From NCBI RefSeq assembly GCF_024721175.1, contig NZ_CP099401.1, positions 124,001 to 188,000 on the forward strand: a stretch of DNA of 64,000 nucleotides. Reading direction: 5' to 3'. Under the pieces are notes generated by a model. That model saw only the letters and a program-made list of their open reading frames with translations. It did not search any database and had not been told where the DNA came from. This document shows positions 1-9,008 of the stretch, piece by piece. The translations under genes and the position numbers were made by a program. The stretch's first letter is position 1. Every line of letters starts with the position of its first letter. The DNA comes from Rhizobium sp. Pop5. GTDB taxonomy: Bacteria > Pseudomonadota > Alphaproteobacteria > Rhizobiales > Rhizobiaceae.

Positions 1-181
1 CATGAAGGATGCCAAATCCTTCCAGCTGCCTTCCAACAAGAGTGCGACCATCCCGAAGGAGGCGCCGCGCTTCGAGGACATCAAGCTGATCGACTACGAC
101 TTCAAGACCTATGGCGACCCGGCAAAGCGCAAGGAACTGCTGGAACGATGGGATCGCGAGATCGGCGCCGCCGCTAACTGA
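1..181 (+). CDS. Iron ABC transporter substrate-binding protein, C-terminal end (partial)
   Basis: This is the last ~60 codons of a gene that begins before the window, read through to a TGA at 179-181. The residues (for example DYDFKTYGDPAKRKELLERWDREIG split across the end) match the C-terminus of AfuA/FbpA-type periplasmic ferric-iron binding proteins. That fits the fused iron permease starting 69 bp downstream and the ATPase after it. An internal ATG occurs at position 2, but it lies inside the coding frame and is probably not the true start. The product would bind Fe(III) in the periplasm. Too little is present to judge ligand residues; the call rests mainly on context. Confidence 0.7.
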   Translation, partial: MKDAKSFQLPSNKSATIPKEAPRFEDIKLIDYDFKTYGDPAKRKELLERWDREIGAAAN

Positions 182-249
182 TGTCCTGACCGGCGGCGCC
201 TGTCTCCCAGGCGCGCCGCTCCCTAAACTCAAAGACAGCGAGGTCAGCC

Positions 250-2463
250 ATGAAACATGGCAATCGCAGGCTGGACATGGTCCTGATCCTGGGCGCGGTC
301 GCATTGACCCTATTGCCCTGGTATCGGATCGAGAACGGCTTCTTCGGATTCGGTTGGCTGGCCGGTTTCCCCTTTTCCTCGGAGGCTGCCCCGGGTCTCG
401 TGCAGATATTCGCGCATGGCCGGCCGTGGCTTTCCGGTGCGCTCGTGCTGCTCCTCCTAGCGCTCGCCGCCCGCGGCATGGCGGATCCGATGCGCCGCAG
501 CGCCGTGCTGGCCTCGACCGGCGCGATCGGCGTCCTCTTCCTCTCGATTCAGGGCCTTGCCATCGGCTTTTCCGGCTGGACCTGGACGGTGAGCGACACT
601 CTCTTCGGCCCGCTTTCGAATGGCCAGCCCTCCATGGGGGCGGGCGCGGTGCTCTCCGCCATCACCTTCGTGCTGCTCTTCGCCTTCGGCCTTGCCGAGC
701 GCGGCGTCATGAAGGGAGATGCCTTCGTGGTCAGCGCGATTGCGCTGCTCGTCTTCCTTGTCGCGGTCTTCGTCTTCTACCCGATCGGCAGCATGTTCGT
801 CGGTTCGGTGCAGGATTTCGACGGTTCGTTCAATGCGGCCAACTTCATCCGCAATATTCAGGATCCGAGCATCTGGAGCCTCAACTGCGTGATCGGCGCC
901 GGTCGCTGCGGTGTCGCCTGGCGCACGCTGTGGCTCGCCATCATGACCGGCCTCGGCTCGACCCTGCTCGGCCTTGCCTTCGCGCTCGTCGCCACCCGCA
1001 CGCGCTTTCCCTTCAAGAAGGGGCTGCGAATGCTCACGATCCTGCCGATCATCACGCCGCCGTTCGTCATCGGTCTGGCGCTTACATTGCTCTTCGGCCG
1101 CGCCGGCGTCGTTACTCAAGGCCTGTCAAGCCTGTTCGGCATCGAGCCCGGCCGCTGGCTTTACGGCCTCACGGGCATCTGGATCGCGCAGGTTCTATCC
1201 TTCACGCCGATCTCCTTCCTCGTGCTGATCGGCGTCGTCGAGGGCGTCAGCCCGTCGATGGAGGAGGCGTCCACGACGCTGCGCGCCGGCCGCTGGCGCA
1301 CGTTCTGGCGGGTGTCGCTGCCGCTGATGAAGCCCGGTCTCGCCAACGCCTTCCTCATCGGCTTCATCGAAAGCATGGCCGATTTCGGCAATCCGCTGGT
1401 GCTCGGCGGCAGCCATGGCGTGCTCTCGACGGAAATCTTCTTTGCCGTCGTCGGTTCGCAGAACGACCCCTCACGCGCCGCCGTGCTCGCCATGGTTCTG
1501 CTCGCCTTCACGCTTTCGGCCTTCCTTGCCCAGCGCGTCTGGCTGTCGGGCAAGAACTTTGCCACCGTCACCGGCAAGGGCGACAGCGGATCGCATATCG
1601 CCCTGCCGCGCGGGCTGGCGATCGGCGTTCACGCGCTGGTCATCCCGTGGATCGTCTTCACGCTCGTTATCTACGGCATGATCCTGATCGGCGGCTTCGT
1701 GAAGACCTGGGGGCTGGATAATTCGCTGACGCTCGACCACTACGCCAAGGCCTTTTCGATCAGCTTCGAAAACGGGATTGCCTGGACGGGCGTCGCCTGG
1801 AACTCGTTCTGGACAACGATGGAGATCGCACTGATCTCCGCCCCCCTGACCGCCGCCGTCGGTCTGCTCACCGCCTACATCATCGTGCGCCAGAAATTTT
1901 CCGGCAAGAATGCCTTCGAATTCGCCCTGATGATGAGCTTTGCCATTCCCGGCACGGTCATCGGCGTCAGCTATATCATGGCCTTCAACCTGCCGCCGCT
2001 CGAAATGACCGGCTCGGCGCTGATCCTGATCGCCTGCTTCGTTTTCCGCAACATGCCGGTCGGCGTGCGCGGCGGCATTGCGGCGATGAGCCAGCTCGAC
2101 AAGAGCCTGGACGAGGCCTCGCTGACGCTCCGGGCCAACAGCTTCCGCACGATCCGTAAGGTCATTCTGCCGCTCTTGCGCCCCGCCATCACCGCCGCGC
2201 TCGTCTATTCCTTCGTGCGCGCCATCACTTCCATCAGCGCCGTCATCTTCCTCGTCAGCGCCGAATACAACATGGCGACCTCCTACATCGTCGGCCTCGT
2301 CGAGAATGGCGAATACGGCGTGGCGATCGCCTATTCCTCCATGCTGATCGTCGTGATGCTCACCGTCATCGCCGGCCTCCAGCTCATCGTCGGCGAGCGG
2401 CGTCTGCGCCGCGAAAACCGCGTCGCCGGCCTCGCCACCTCTCGTCAGGAGAAAATCGCATGA
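250..2463 (+). CDS. Fused iron(III) ABC transporter permease
   Basis: A 737-residue inner-membrane protein that joins two permease domains of the FbpB/AfuB family. The N-terminal ~160 residues form about five hydrophobic helices. Two binding-protein-dependent transport domains follow, each with an EAA-type cytoplasmic loop that docks the ATPase: around residues 335-365 (MEEASTTLRAGRW) and 618-650 (LDEASLTLRANSF). The start is an ATG after a weak ribosome site; the stop overlaps the ATPase start by four bases (ATGA), so translation is probably coupled. It follows a binding-protein gene, as in AfuABC/FbpABC systems for ferric iron. Iron as substrate is inferred from family resemblance; related systems carry other cargoes such as thiamine or 2-aminoethylphosphonate. 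Confidence 0.88.
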   Translation: MKHGNRRLDMVLILGAVALTLLPWYRIENGFFGFGWLAGFPFSSEAAPGLVQIFAHGRPWLSGALVLLLLALAARGMADPMRRSAVLASTGAIGVLFLSIQGLAIGFSGWTWTVSDTLFGPLSNGQPSMGAGAVLSAITFVLLFAFGLAERGVMKGDAFVVSAIALLVFLVAVFVFYPIGSMFVGSVQDFDGSFNAANFIRNIQDPSIWSLNCVIGAGRCGVAWRTLWLAIMTGLGSTLLGLAFALVATRTRFPFKKGLRMLTILPIITPPFVIGLALTLLFGRAGVVTQGLSSLFGIEPGRWLYGLTGIWIAQVLSFTPISFLVLIGVVEGVSPSMEEASTTLRAGRWRTFWRVSLPLMKPGLANAFLIGFIESMADFGNPLVLGGSHGVLSTEIFFAVVGSQNDPSRAAVLAMVLLAFTLSAFLAQRVWLSGKNFATVTGKGDSGSHIALPRGLAIGVHALVIPWIVFTLVIYGMILIGGFVKTWGLDNSLTLDHYAKAFSISFENGIAWTGVAWNSFWTTMEIALISAPLTAAVGLLTAYIIVRQKFSGKNAFEFALMMSFAIPGTVIGVSYIMAFNLPPLEMTGSALILIACFVFRNMPVGVRGGIAAMSQLDKSLDEASLTLRANSFRTIRKVILPLLRPAITAALVYSFVRAITSISAVIFLVSAEYNMATSYIVGLVENGEYGVAIAYSSMLIVVMLTVIAGLQLIVGERRLRRENRVAGLATSRQEKIA

Positions 2464-3521
2464 TCAACCAGAAAGCCGGTTCCGTCGTCTTCCAAAACGT
2501 GCGCAAGACCTTTGGCGCCTTCACGGCCATCCCGGACCTCTCGCTCACCATCGAGCCCGGCACGCTCGTCACCCTGCTTGGCCCCTCCGGCTGCGGCAAG
2601 ACGACGACGCTGCGCATGCTCGCCGGCCTCGAACATCCCTCGGCTGGAAAGATCGTCATTGGCGGCAAGGACGTCACCATGCTGCCGGCCAATGAGCGCG
2701 ATGTCTCGATGGTCTTCCAGTCCTATGCGCTGTTTCCGCATATGAATGCGGGCGACAATGTTGCCTATGGCCTGGAATCCTCCGGTCTCAGCCGCAAGGA
2801 GGCGCGCGAGAAAGCAGAGGAGGGGCTGGCGCTCGTCGGCCTTGCCGGCATGGGCCATCGCCTTCCGGCCGAACTCTCCGGCGGTCAGCAGCAGCGCGTC
2901 GCTGTCGCCCGCGCGCTGGTGCTGGAGCCGCAGGTGCTGCTGCTCGACGAACCGCTCTCCAACCTCGATGCGCGCCTGCGCCGCAAGGTGCGCACGGATA
3001 TCCGCGCGCTGCAGCAACGGCTCGGCTTCACGGCCGTTTATGTCACGCACGATCAGGATGAGGCTCTGGCCGTGTCCGACCGCATCATCGTCATGAAGGA
3101 TGGCGAGATCGCCCAATCCGGCACGCCGCGCGAGCTTTACGAAGCGCCGGCATCGTCCTTCATCGCCGACTTCATGGGAGAAGCCAATGTCATCCCTTGC
3201 GAGGTGATCGGCATCGAAGGTACGGAGGCGCTCATCCGCGTGGCGGGGGTGCACCACCGGCTGCCGGGGCGCGGCGCAAAACCCGGCATGGCGAAACTTG
3301 CCGTCAGGCCCGGTTCGATCGCGATCGCGGCACCCGGTCAGCAGGGTCTGGCGGGGCGGGTTCTCCATAGCGCCTATCTCGGAGGGCATGTCGAATATGA
3401 GATCGAAACCGATGTCGGAACGCTCTTCATCATCGACCATGCCGTCGAAAGAAACCTTCCGCCAGCCAGCGATGTCACACTCGGATTCGAAAACCGCGGC
3501 ATTGCACTGATCGCTGCCTGA
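2460..3521 (+). CDS. Iron(III) ABC transporter ATP-binding protein (FbpC/AfuC-like)
   Basis: A 353-residue ATPase that powers the fused permease encoded just upstream (4-bp overlap). Visible motifs are Walker A GPSGCGKTT near residue 41, Q-loop FQSYALFPH, signature LSGGQQQR near 137, Walker B LLLDEP near 160 and the switch histidine in YVTHDQDEA. The C-terminal ~110 residues form the TOBE-type extension of the MalK/PotA/FbpC group. The protein acts as a dimer on the cytoplasmic face. Assignment to iron rather than polyamine or sugar import is contextual. Confidence 0.9.
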   Translation: MINQKAGSVVFQNVRKTFGAFTAIPDLSLTIEPGTLVTLLGPSGCGKTTTLRMLAGLEHPSAGKIVIGGKDVTMLPANERDVSMVFQSYALFPHMNAGDNVAYGLESSGLSRKEAREKAEEGLALVGLAGMGHRLPAELSGGQQQRVAVARALVLEPQVLLLDEPLSNLDARLRRKVRTDIRALQQRLGFTAVYVTHDQDEALAVSDRIIVMKDGEIAQSGTPRELYEAPASSFIADFMGEANVIPCEVIGIEGTEALIRVAGVHHRLPGRGAKPGMAKLAVRPGSIAIAAPGQQGLAGRVLHSAYLGGHVEYEIETDVGTLFIIDHAVERNLPPASDVTLGFENRGIALIAA

Positions 3522-3552
3522 ACTATTGGAATGCAAATAAAAGGATAGAAGT

Positions 3553-4353
3553 ATGACTGTGCGTGACACGGATCTCGAGCGGCGCTTCAGTTTGGCAAAA
3601 TCCCTTGCCGAGGAAGCCGGCGCGCTTGCGCTCGATTATTTCAACAAGCGCGAGAGCCTCGTGATCGAGACGAAGCGCGACCTCCAGGATGTCGTGTCGA
3701 TTGCGGACCGCAACGTCGAGACCTTCTTGCGTGAGCGGGTTGCCGCGGCAATTCCCGAGGACGGCTTCCTCGGAGAGGAGTTCGGCCATCAGGAGGGAAG
3801 TTCGGGCTTTACCTGGGTCGTCGATCCGATCGACGGAACCTCGCCCTTCGTCAACGGCATGCCGACCTGGTGCGTTTCGATCGCTGTCCTGCATGGCGGC
3901 ATCCCTGTGATCGGGGTGATCAAGGTGCCCTGCGTCGATGAGCTGTATGCTGCCGCTCAGGGCCGCGGCGCAAGCCTCAACGGGACGATGCTCGGGCTCG
4001 ATCCGTCCCGCACGATACAGAACGCGATGACGGGCATCGGCTGCAACAGCTATGTGTCACCAGAGCGTGTCGGCTCCATCATAACGGCACTGCTCGCCGC
4101 TGGCGGCAACTTCATTCGCAACGGCTCGGGAGCGCTGATGCTGGCCTATGTGGCTGCTGGCCGCCTGGTCGGCTACTACGAGCCGCATATGCGGGCCTGG
4201 GACTGCATGGCCGGTTATTGCCTGGTGAAAGAAGCTGGTGGCGCCTACCTGCCGTTTCCGACCGAGGGGGAGGATCTGCACAAGGGGCATCCCGTTCTGG
4301 CGAGCAACGTTTCGGTTTACGAGGAGCTATTGGCCATCCATCAACTTCCGTGA
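3553..4353 (+). CDS. Inositol monophosphatase family phosphatase
   Basis: A 266-residue enzyme of the Mg2+-dependent, Li+-sensitive phosphatase superfamily (SuhB, HisN, CysQ). The metal-binding motifs are all present: GEE near residues 74-76, DPIDGT near 91-96, and the WD pair of the RAWDCMAG stretch near 216-217. It starts 31 bp after the iron ATPase and is probably the last gene of that operon. The physiological substrate (inositol-1-phosphate, histidinol phosphate or another sugar phosphate) cannot be read from the sequence. Phosphatases of this family occur with FbpC-like transporters of phosphorylated compounds, so the neighbouring transporter might import such a compound instead of iron; this is speculative. 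Confidence 0.85.
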   Translation: MTVRDTDLERRFSLAKSLAEEAGALALDYFNKRESLVIETKRDLQDVVSIADRNVETFLRERVAAAIPEDGFLGEEFGHQEGSSGFTWVVDPIDGTSPFVNGMPTWCVSIAVLHGGIPVIGVIKVPCVDELYAAAQGRGASLNGTMLGLDPSRTIQNAMTGIGCNSYVSPERVGSIITALLAAGGNFIRNGSGALMLAYVAAGRLVGYYEPHMRAWDCMAGYCLVKEAGGAYLPFPTEGEDLHKGHPVLASNVSVYEELLAIHQLP

Positions 4354-4629
4354 AGGGCATAGGTCAAAAATGGGGAGGGTGATGAGCGGCATTCCGGCTC
4401 TAAAGCCGTGTTTGACCGCCTGCCGCATGTCCCTCTCCGAATGCCTCCCCGACCTTCCCCAGGTACTTCGCCACCACCGGTACCATTCAAAAGCTCACGG
4501 CGAGAGAGCGGCTGCGCTCCGACAGAGGCCGGCAATCTCGGCAGCCCCCCGCTGCAGTCTATCCGGCCTTGCTTCCGCATCTCGCGGACATCTCACCAGA
4601 AGAGGACGCCAGCCAGTCTTGGGTGGCAA
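4354..4629. other. Intergenic region between convergent genes
   Basis: This gap separates the phosphatase (plus strand) from the Nudix gene (minus strand). The overlapping open frames on both strands have no family resemblance and conflicting composition, so they are not called. No clear terminator hairpin with a T tract was found. Confidence 0.4.
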
Positions 4630-5169
4630 TCAGGGGGGTGATCTGTCACTCTTTTGAACCTTTTCCGATTTGGCCCTCAGCGCATTTTCGAGCTTCGTGA
4701 ACAAGCCACGCAGTTCCGGTTCCTCAACCAATCGGGCGGCATCGACCAGGCGCACCCACGACATCTGGCGTTGATCTTGCTCCTTGAACGTCTCCGCGAT
4801 CGACCCGATTTCCAGCGTGAACACTTCCACGAGGCAGGGAACGCTTTGTCCATCATCCAATCGCTTCAAATAGCTGTAGCGCCCGATGGCTTTCTTGCTG
4901 ATCTTGCCGTTGACGCCGGCCTCCTCGAACGCCTCTCGCGCCGCGACCTGTCGCGGGCTCTTCCCTTTCATCGGACCGCCCTTGGGGATCACCCACCGCC
5001 CAGTTCCCCGCGAGGTGATGAGGAGCGCCTGGTATCCTTGTTCAGGATCCTGCCGGTAGCAGATCGCCGCATATTGCTCGAGCCACCGTTCACCAAACAA
5101 CCCGGTGCCTGCCTTCGCGAGTTTGGAAAGATGTCTTTTCGCTTTTGGCAATGCTTCCTCGAGCAGCAT
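4630..5169 (-). CDS. Nudix hydrolase
   Basis: A 179-residue protein with a Nudix fold that would hydrolyse nucleoside diphosphates linked to another group. The Nudix box runs from about residue 64 to 86 and ends in REAFEEAGV. The glutamate normally five residues after the first glycine is replaced by lysine (GGPMKGK). To my knowledge this PMKGK variant is common in alphaproteobacterial members related to inositol polyphosphate or diadenosine polyphosphate hydrolases. The catalytic REXXEE core is intact. It stands alone between convergent and divergent neighbours. The substrate is unknown. Confidence 0.85.
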   Translation of the reverse strand: MLLEEALPKAKRHLSKLAKAGTGLFGERWLEQYAAICYRQDPEQGYQALLITSRGTGRWVIPKGGPMKGKSPRQVAAREAFEEAGVNGKISKKAIGRYSYLKRLDDGQSVPCLVEVFTLEIGSIAETFKEQDQRQMSWVRLVDAARLVEEPELRGLFTKLENALRAKSEKVQKSDRSPP

Positions 5170-5372
5170 TCTGCTGCGTGGTATAGGGTTTCATCAGAGC
5201 CGCAGGAAACAGGAAAACCCAATTTACATTACGCTTTTGTGCGACGCGAACTGAAGGAAAACGTCAACGCAACGAAGATCAACCTGCACACGTGCGTCGC
5301 AGGCAATCAATGCGAGCGCGACTGTTCACTAGGCCCGACATGCCCCGTCCTTATCCCCGCAAATTAGGCTGT

Positions 5373-5392
5373 CGGCAGCGATGCTGCTGCCG
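5373..5392 (-). terminator. Possible terminator hairpin after pit
   Basis: A perfect 7-bp stem (CGGCAGC/GCTGCCG) with a 6-nt loop sits about 20 bases beyond the stop codon of the minus-strand phosphate transporter gene. No strong T run follows, so it may be a weak or Rho-assisted terminator. Confidence 0.35.
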
Positions 5393-5410
5393 GACCGGCC
5401 CTGAACGACA

Positions 5411-6430
5411 TCACAGAAAAAGGACGTGGTTCAATACCGTGACCAGCCAAAACGAAAGTGCTGATATCACCGCCGCCGCCGGCAGGGTGATGACCCACGC
5501 GACCACGATGTTGCCCGCCAACCCCCACCGGACTGCGGAGGCGCGCTTTGCGGCGCCGACGCCGATGATGGCTCCGGTTATGGTGTGGGTGGTCGAAACA
5601 GGTATGCCGAGCCATGTGGCGCCGAAGAGTGTCAAAGCGCCACCCGTTTCGGCACAGAAGCCTTGCATCGGGTTCAGCTTGGTGATCTTCGAGCCCATCG
5701 TATGAACGATGCGCCAGCCACCGAAGAGCGTGCCGAGGGCCATTGCCGCCTGGCATGAAAGCACCACCCAGAGCGGCACGTGAAAGCTGCCCCCGAGATA
5801 GCCCTGCGAATAGAGCAGTGCGGCGATGATGCCCATGGTCTTCTGTGCGTCGTTGCCCCCGTGGCCGAGCGAATAGAGGGACGCAGACACGAATTGCAGG
5901 AAGCGAAACGATCGATCGACGGCAAAGGGCGTCTGTCGGATGAATAACCATGTCACCGCCAGGATGAGGAACAGTGCCAGAAGGAAACCGATCATTGGCG
6001 ACATGAAGATCGCCGATGCAGTCTTCAGCAGGCCGCTCCAAACGATCGAGGTCAGTCCTGACTTGGCGAGACCCGCTCCCACCAGCCCTCCGACTAACGC
6101 ATGGGAGGAACTGGAGGGAATGCCGAATATCCAGGTCAGGACATTCCAGACGATGGCGCCGATGAGAGCCGCGAATATGACTTGCGGGGTGACGATCGCC
6201 GGATCGATGATGCCGGTCCCGAGCGTCTCGGCCACATGGAGCCCGAAGAACAGGAACGCGATGAAATTGAAGAAGGCCGCCCAGAAGACTGCATATTGCG
6301 GCCTCAGGACCCGGGTCGAGACAATCGTCGCGATCGAATTGGCCGCATCATGCAGGCCGTTCAAGAAATCGAATACTAGCGCGACGCAGATAAGGCCGAC
6401 GAGGAGCGGAAGAGCGAGGGTGGCATCCAT
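5411..6430 (-). CDS. pit: Low-affinity inorganic phosphate transporter (PiT family)
   Basis: A 339-residue inner-membrane protein of the PiT family, which imports metal-phosphate complexes using the proton gradient. The duplicated PiT signature is visible: FDFLNGLHDAANSIATIV near the N-terminus and the related GGNDAQKTMGII in the second half. The hydrophobic profile suggests about ten helices. Its start coincides with the stop of the upstream DUF47 gene, so the two are one operon. In Sinorhizobium meliloti the equivalent orfA-pit operon encodes the low-affinity phosphate system and is repressed by PhoB during phosphate starvation. The Pho box found upstream supports the same arrangement here. 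Confidence 0.92.
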   Translation of the reverse strand: MDATLALPLLVGLICVALVFDFLNGLHDAANSIATIVSTRVLRPQYAVFWAAFFNFIAFLFFGLHVAETLGTGIIDPAIVTPQVIFAALIGAIVWNVLTWIFGIPSSSSHALVGGLVGAGLAKSGLTSIVWSGLLKTASAIFMSPMIGFLLALFLILAVTWLFIRQTPFAVDRSFRFLQFVSASLYSLGHGGNDAQKTMGIIAALLYSQGYLGGSFHVPLWVVLSCQAAMALGTLFGGWRIVHTMGSKITKLNPMQGFCAETGGALTLFGATWLGIPVSTTHTITGAIIGVGAAKRASAVRWGLAGNIVVAWVITLPAAAVISALSFWLVTVLNHVLFL

Positions 6431-7071
6431 CAGACATTCTCGATCACGATGCCGCTGATCTCGTTGGCAACGTCCTCGAAACGGTCGACCACCTTTTCCA
6501 ACTCGCCGTAGATCTCGCTGCCGATGATATAAGCCATCGGGTTGCTCGCGCCGTGCCGGCGAAACAGATCCTTGAGACCCTGCTCGTGCAGTTCGTCGGA
6601 TCGTCCTTCCACGCGCGTGACCTGCTCGGCAATGGCCGAGAGTCGTGACGCATTGGCATTCATACGATCGAGCAATGGGATTGCCTCGGCAATAAGGTTG
6701 GCCGCCTCTACGACTGTCTTGCCCATCTCCTGCGTTCCGGGATCAAAGCTGGTCTGCTCGAAGAGGCGGATGGTCTTCACCGTTTTGTGCATCATGTCGA
6801 TCGCGTCATCCATGGACTGGATGAGATCCTTGATGTCTCCGCGATCGAAGGGTGTGATGAAGCTTCGCCGCACGGCCTGCATGACCTCGCGGGTGATATT
6901 GTCGGCCTGGTCTTCCAATCGCACGATCGTTTCGCATTGCTTCTCGATCTCTATCCCCGACAGTAGCCGGTCCAGCGCTTGTGCGGCTCCGACGATCGTC
7001 TTGGAATGCTGTTCGAAGAGATCGAAAAACCGATCTTCGCGCGGCATCAACCTTCGAAACCAACCCAGCAT
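6430..7071 (-). CDS. DUF47 family PhoU-like protein, PiT partner
   Basis: A 213-residue, largely helical protein of the DUF47 (PhoU-related) family. It corresponds to OrfA of the rhizobial orfA-pit operon and is thought to regulate or assist the phosphate transporter. No signal peptide or transmembrane helix is apparent, so it is probably cytoplasmic. The acidic ExxxD patches in the helices (for example RLEDQADNI) resemble the metal-binding motifs of PhoU proteins. Its stop abuts the pit start, which indicates coupled expression. The Pho box lies about 110 bases upstream of its start codon. Confidence 0.88.
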   Translation of the reverse strand: MLGWFRRLMPREDRFFDLFEQHSKTIVGAAQALDRLLSGIEIEKQCETIVRLEDQADNITREVMQAVRRSFITPFDRGDIKDLIQSMDDAIDMMHKTVKTIRLFEQTSFDPGTQEMGKTVVEAANLIAEAIPLLDRMNANASRLSAIAEQVTRVEGRSDELHEQGLKDLFRRHGASNPMAYIIGSEIYGELEKVVDRFEDVANEISGIVIENV

Positions 7072-7178
7072 GTGTACCTCGCGATTTTCGTGCGCCTAAA
7101 AAGTCGATGTTGGATGGCCGTCATCGTGCAGCCGTGTCGTAACCATTATCTGCTTGAGGAGATAGGGCCGAATTTCGG

Positions 7179-7199
7179 TTTATGACAGATTTATGACAG
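7179..7199 (-). promoter_or_regulatory. Pho box upstream of DUF47-pit
   Basis: Read on the minus strand, this site carries two CTGTCAT half-sites spaced 11 bases apart, the standard PhoB-binding pattern of rhizobia. It lies about 110 bases upstream of the DUF47 start and in the correct orientation. By analogy with S. meliloti orfA-pit, PhoB probably represses this operon under phosphate limitation; direction of control is an inference. Confidence 0.8.
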
Positions 7200-7212
7200 G
7201 CGGTGATGCCCG

Positions 7213-7430
7213 CATAGCGTCAGAGGGTCACATGGATCGGCACCCGAGGAGGCTGTGCTCGCCGCGCCCTATCTGCGGATAGTCGAAGCCTCGGGGACGC
7301 CTTGCATCCTCTTGGTCAACCGGATCGACGAACCAAGAGGGCAGTTGAGGGACGTGATCGCCGCGCTTCAAGACTACGCCAACCATACCCTTTTGCTTCG
7401 CCAGATCCCAATCCGAGAGGGGGCCAGCGT
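7213..7430 (+). pseudogene. Fragment of an elongation factor G-like gene
   Basis: About 70 codons in one frame read like the GTPase-domain region of rhizobial elongation factor G paralogues, including LRIVEASGTPCILLVNRIDE (the NKxD-type guanine-specificity region appears here as NRID) and ALQDYANHTLLLRQIPIREG. Neither the P-loop nor later domains are present. The fragment ends where the antiparallel dinB remnant begins near 7430. It is a non-functional scrap, probably left by a rearrangement. Confidence 0.55.
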
Positions 7431-8484
7431 CATAGTCTGCAGCATCGAGGGAGGACAGCGTTACGCCGTGCAATCGAATTCCCTTGGAGACCGGAAAATC
7501 GGAGACAGCAGCAGATCGATGATCTCGGCGATCTCCAATGCATTCGCCACCGGCGCAACCGTAGTCTTGCTCCTGGTGATCTGGGTGAAATCGGCCCTCT
7601 TCACTTTGAGCGTCACGGTCTTGCCGCGAATGCCATTGGCTTCGCAATACCGCCAGACCTTGTCGACGAAAGGCCGCGGGCCGGCGCGGGCGGCATCAAA
7701 GTATGGAGGTCTTCGCCGAAGGTATCCTCGGCGCCAATCGATTTGCGAATGCGATCAGGTTTCACCTGACGCTCATTGATTCCGCGAGCGATCCAATAGA
7801 ACCATGGTCCCGATTTTCCAAAATGCTGCTGCAGGAAGGGAAGGGTCCTCTCCTTGAGGTCGGCGCCGGCGTCGATCCCGTGTCGATGCATCTTTTCCGC
7901 CGTCGCGGGGCCGACCCCATGGAATCTCTTGACGGGGAGGGCCTCGACGAAGGCAGGCCCGTTCTTCGGCGTAATCACGGCCTGGCCGTGGGCTTGTTCA
8001 GGTCGCTCGCCATCTTGGCAAGGAATTTGTTGTAGCAAATCCCAGCCGAGGCGTTGAGGCCGGTGACTTGCTTCATCCTGGCGCGGATCTCCCGCGCGAT
8101 CTCGGTAGCGATCTCCATTCCCTTGAGATCATGCGTGAAATCGAGATAGGCCTCATCAAGCGACAGCGGCTCGATCAGCGGTGTGTATTCCGCGAAGATC
8201 GCGCGGATCTGCTGCGACACCGCCTTATAGACATCGAAACGGAGCGGCACGAAGATCAGATTCGGACATTTGTGCTTGGCGGTCACCGACGGCATCGCCG
8301 AGTGGACACCATAGGCACGCGCCTCGTAGCTTGCCGCTGCCACCACGCTGTGGGCAGCCGATCCGCTGACGGCAACGGGCTTGCCGCGCAAGTCCGGATT
8401 ATCGCGCTGCTCTTCCGTCGCATAAAAGGCATCTTGATCGACATGGATGATTTTTCGGACGGGGGTCGAGCTCATGGCGTTCAT
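7425..8484 (-). pseudogene. dinB: Decayed DNA polymerase IV gene
   Basis: A Y-family translesion polymerase gene broken by at least three frameshifts. The first frame (8484 to about 8030) carries the N-terminus with IIHVDQDAFYA and the catalytic SLDEAYLD motif. Homology moves to a second frame near 8030 (FHGVGPATAEKMHRHGID, the helix-hairpin-helix region). It moves to a third frame near 7705 (VDKVWRYCEANGIRGKTVTL and RADFTQITRSKT, little-finger domain), then shifts again near 7510 (KGIRLHGVTLSSL, the usual C-terminal segment). The intact gene would encode about 355 residues. No single frame can make a working polymerase. Confidence 0.85.
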
Positions 8485-8581
8485 GGCGGCTTCAGCAATC
8501 GTAATGGGATTGGCATAGCATTCGGAGAGTGCAAGGCAAGGGGGCAGCAGGCAGACAAAGTTTCGAAATCGCCATAAGACG

Positions 8582-8607
8582 TGTCACAAACGGCACCTCC
8601 TTTCGTC
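8582..8607 (+). promoter_or_regulatory. ECF41-type promoter
   Basis: TGTCACA at 8582-8588 and CGTC at 8604-8607 are separated by 15 bases, 24 bases upstream of the first start codon of the sigma factor operon. Published work on ECF41 sigma factors describes a TGTCACA and CGTC promoter pair in front of the operon itself. The match is therefore strong evidence for autoregulation by the sigma factor encoded at 9519-10403. Confidence 0.75.
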
Positions 8608-8630
8608 CTTGTCAGCGAAAGGAGATTTTT

Positions 8631-9008
8631 ATGCGATCATTGCTCTGTGCCCTCTCCGCCTTACAGCTCCTCAACGGCCTGTTGATGCTGCTCACCCCAC
8701 CATTCTGGTACGGTGCCGTACCCGGTGTCGACGAGACCGGACCGTTCAACGCTCATTTCGTTCGTGACGCCGGCCTCGGTTTCCTCAGTGCCGGATTTGC
8801 CCTTTGGCTGGCGGCCATATACCCGCTGAGTGCCCGGTTGCTGGTCACGTTGGCGAGCGTTTTCCTGGTCGGCCATGCGCTGCTGCATCTCGCCGAGATC
8901 GCCATGCATGGCCCCGAACTCGGCCATATCGCGCGCGATCTCGCATTGATCGTGGTCCCGGCGCTGTTGCCGCTCATGATTTTCGCACGGAGGCGGTGCC
9001 ATGTTTAG
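8631..9008 (+). CDS. Small four-helix membrane protein in ECF41 operon
   Basis: A 125-residue hydrophobic protein with about four predicted transmembrane helices (segments around residues 3-20, 45-62, 68-88 and 103-120) and a basic tail ending ARRRCHV. The ATG at 8631 is preceded by AAGGAGA at good spacing. It overlaps the next gene by eight bases. I do not recognise a defined function; it vaguely resembles small DoxX-like or DUF4345-like membrane proteins. Its place directly behind the ECF41 promoter makes it a likely target of that sigma factor. Confidence 0.75.
   Translation: MRSLLCALSALQLLNGLLMLLTPPFWYGAVPGVDETGPFNAHFVRDAGLGFLSAGFALWLAAIYPLSARLLVTLASVFLVGHALLHLAEIAMHGPELGHIARDLALIVVPALLPLMIFARRRCHV

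Noticed and set aside
111..1721. Long plus-strand open frame of 536 codons overlapping the iron permease
   Set aside because: It is a GC-driven shadow, arginine- and alanine-rich with no family resemblance. The overlapping frame at 250-2463 has full permease homology.
2445..3569. 374-codon minus-strand frame opposite the iron ATPase gene
   Set aside because: It is antisense to a gene with all ABC motifs and its own product is rich in histidine, arginine and aspartate with no domain.
4238..5367. Several plus-strand frames opposite the Nudix gene
   Set aside because: They run antisense to a gene with a clear Nudix box and lack any domain.
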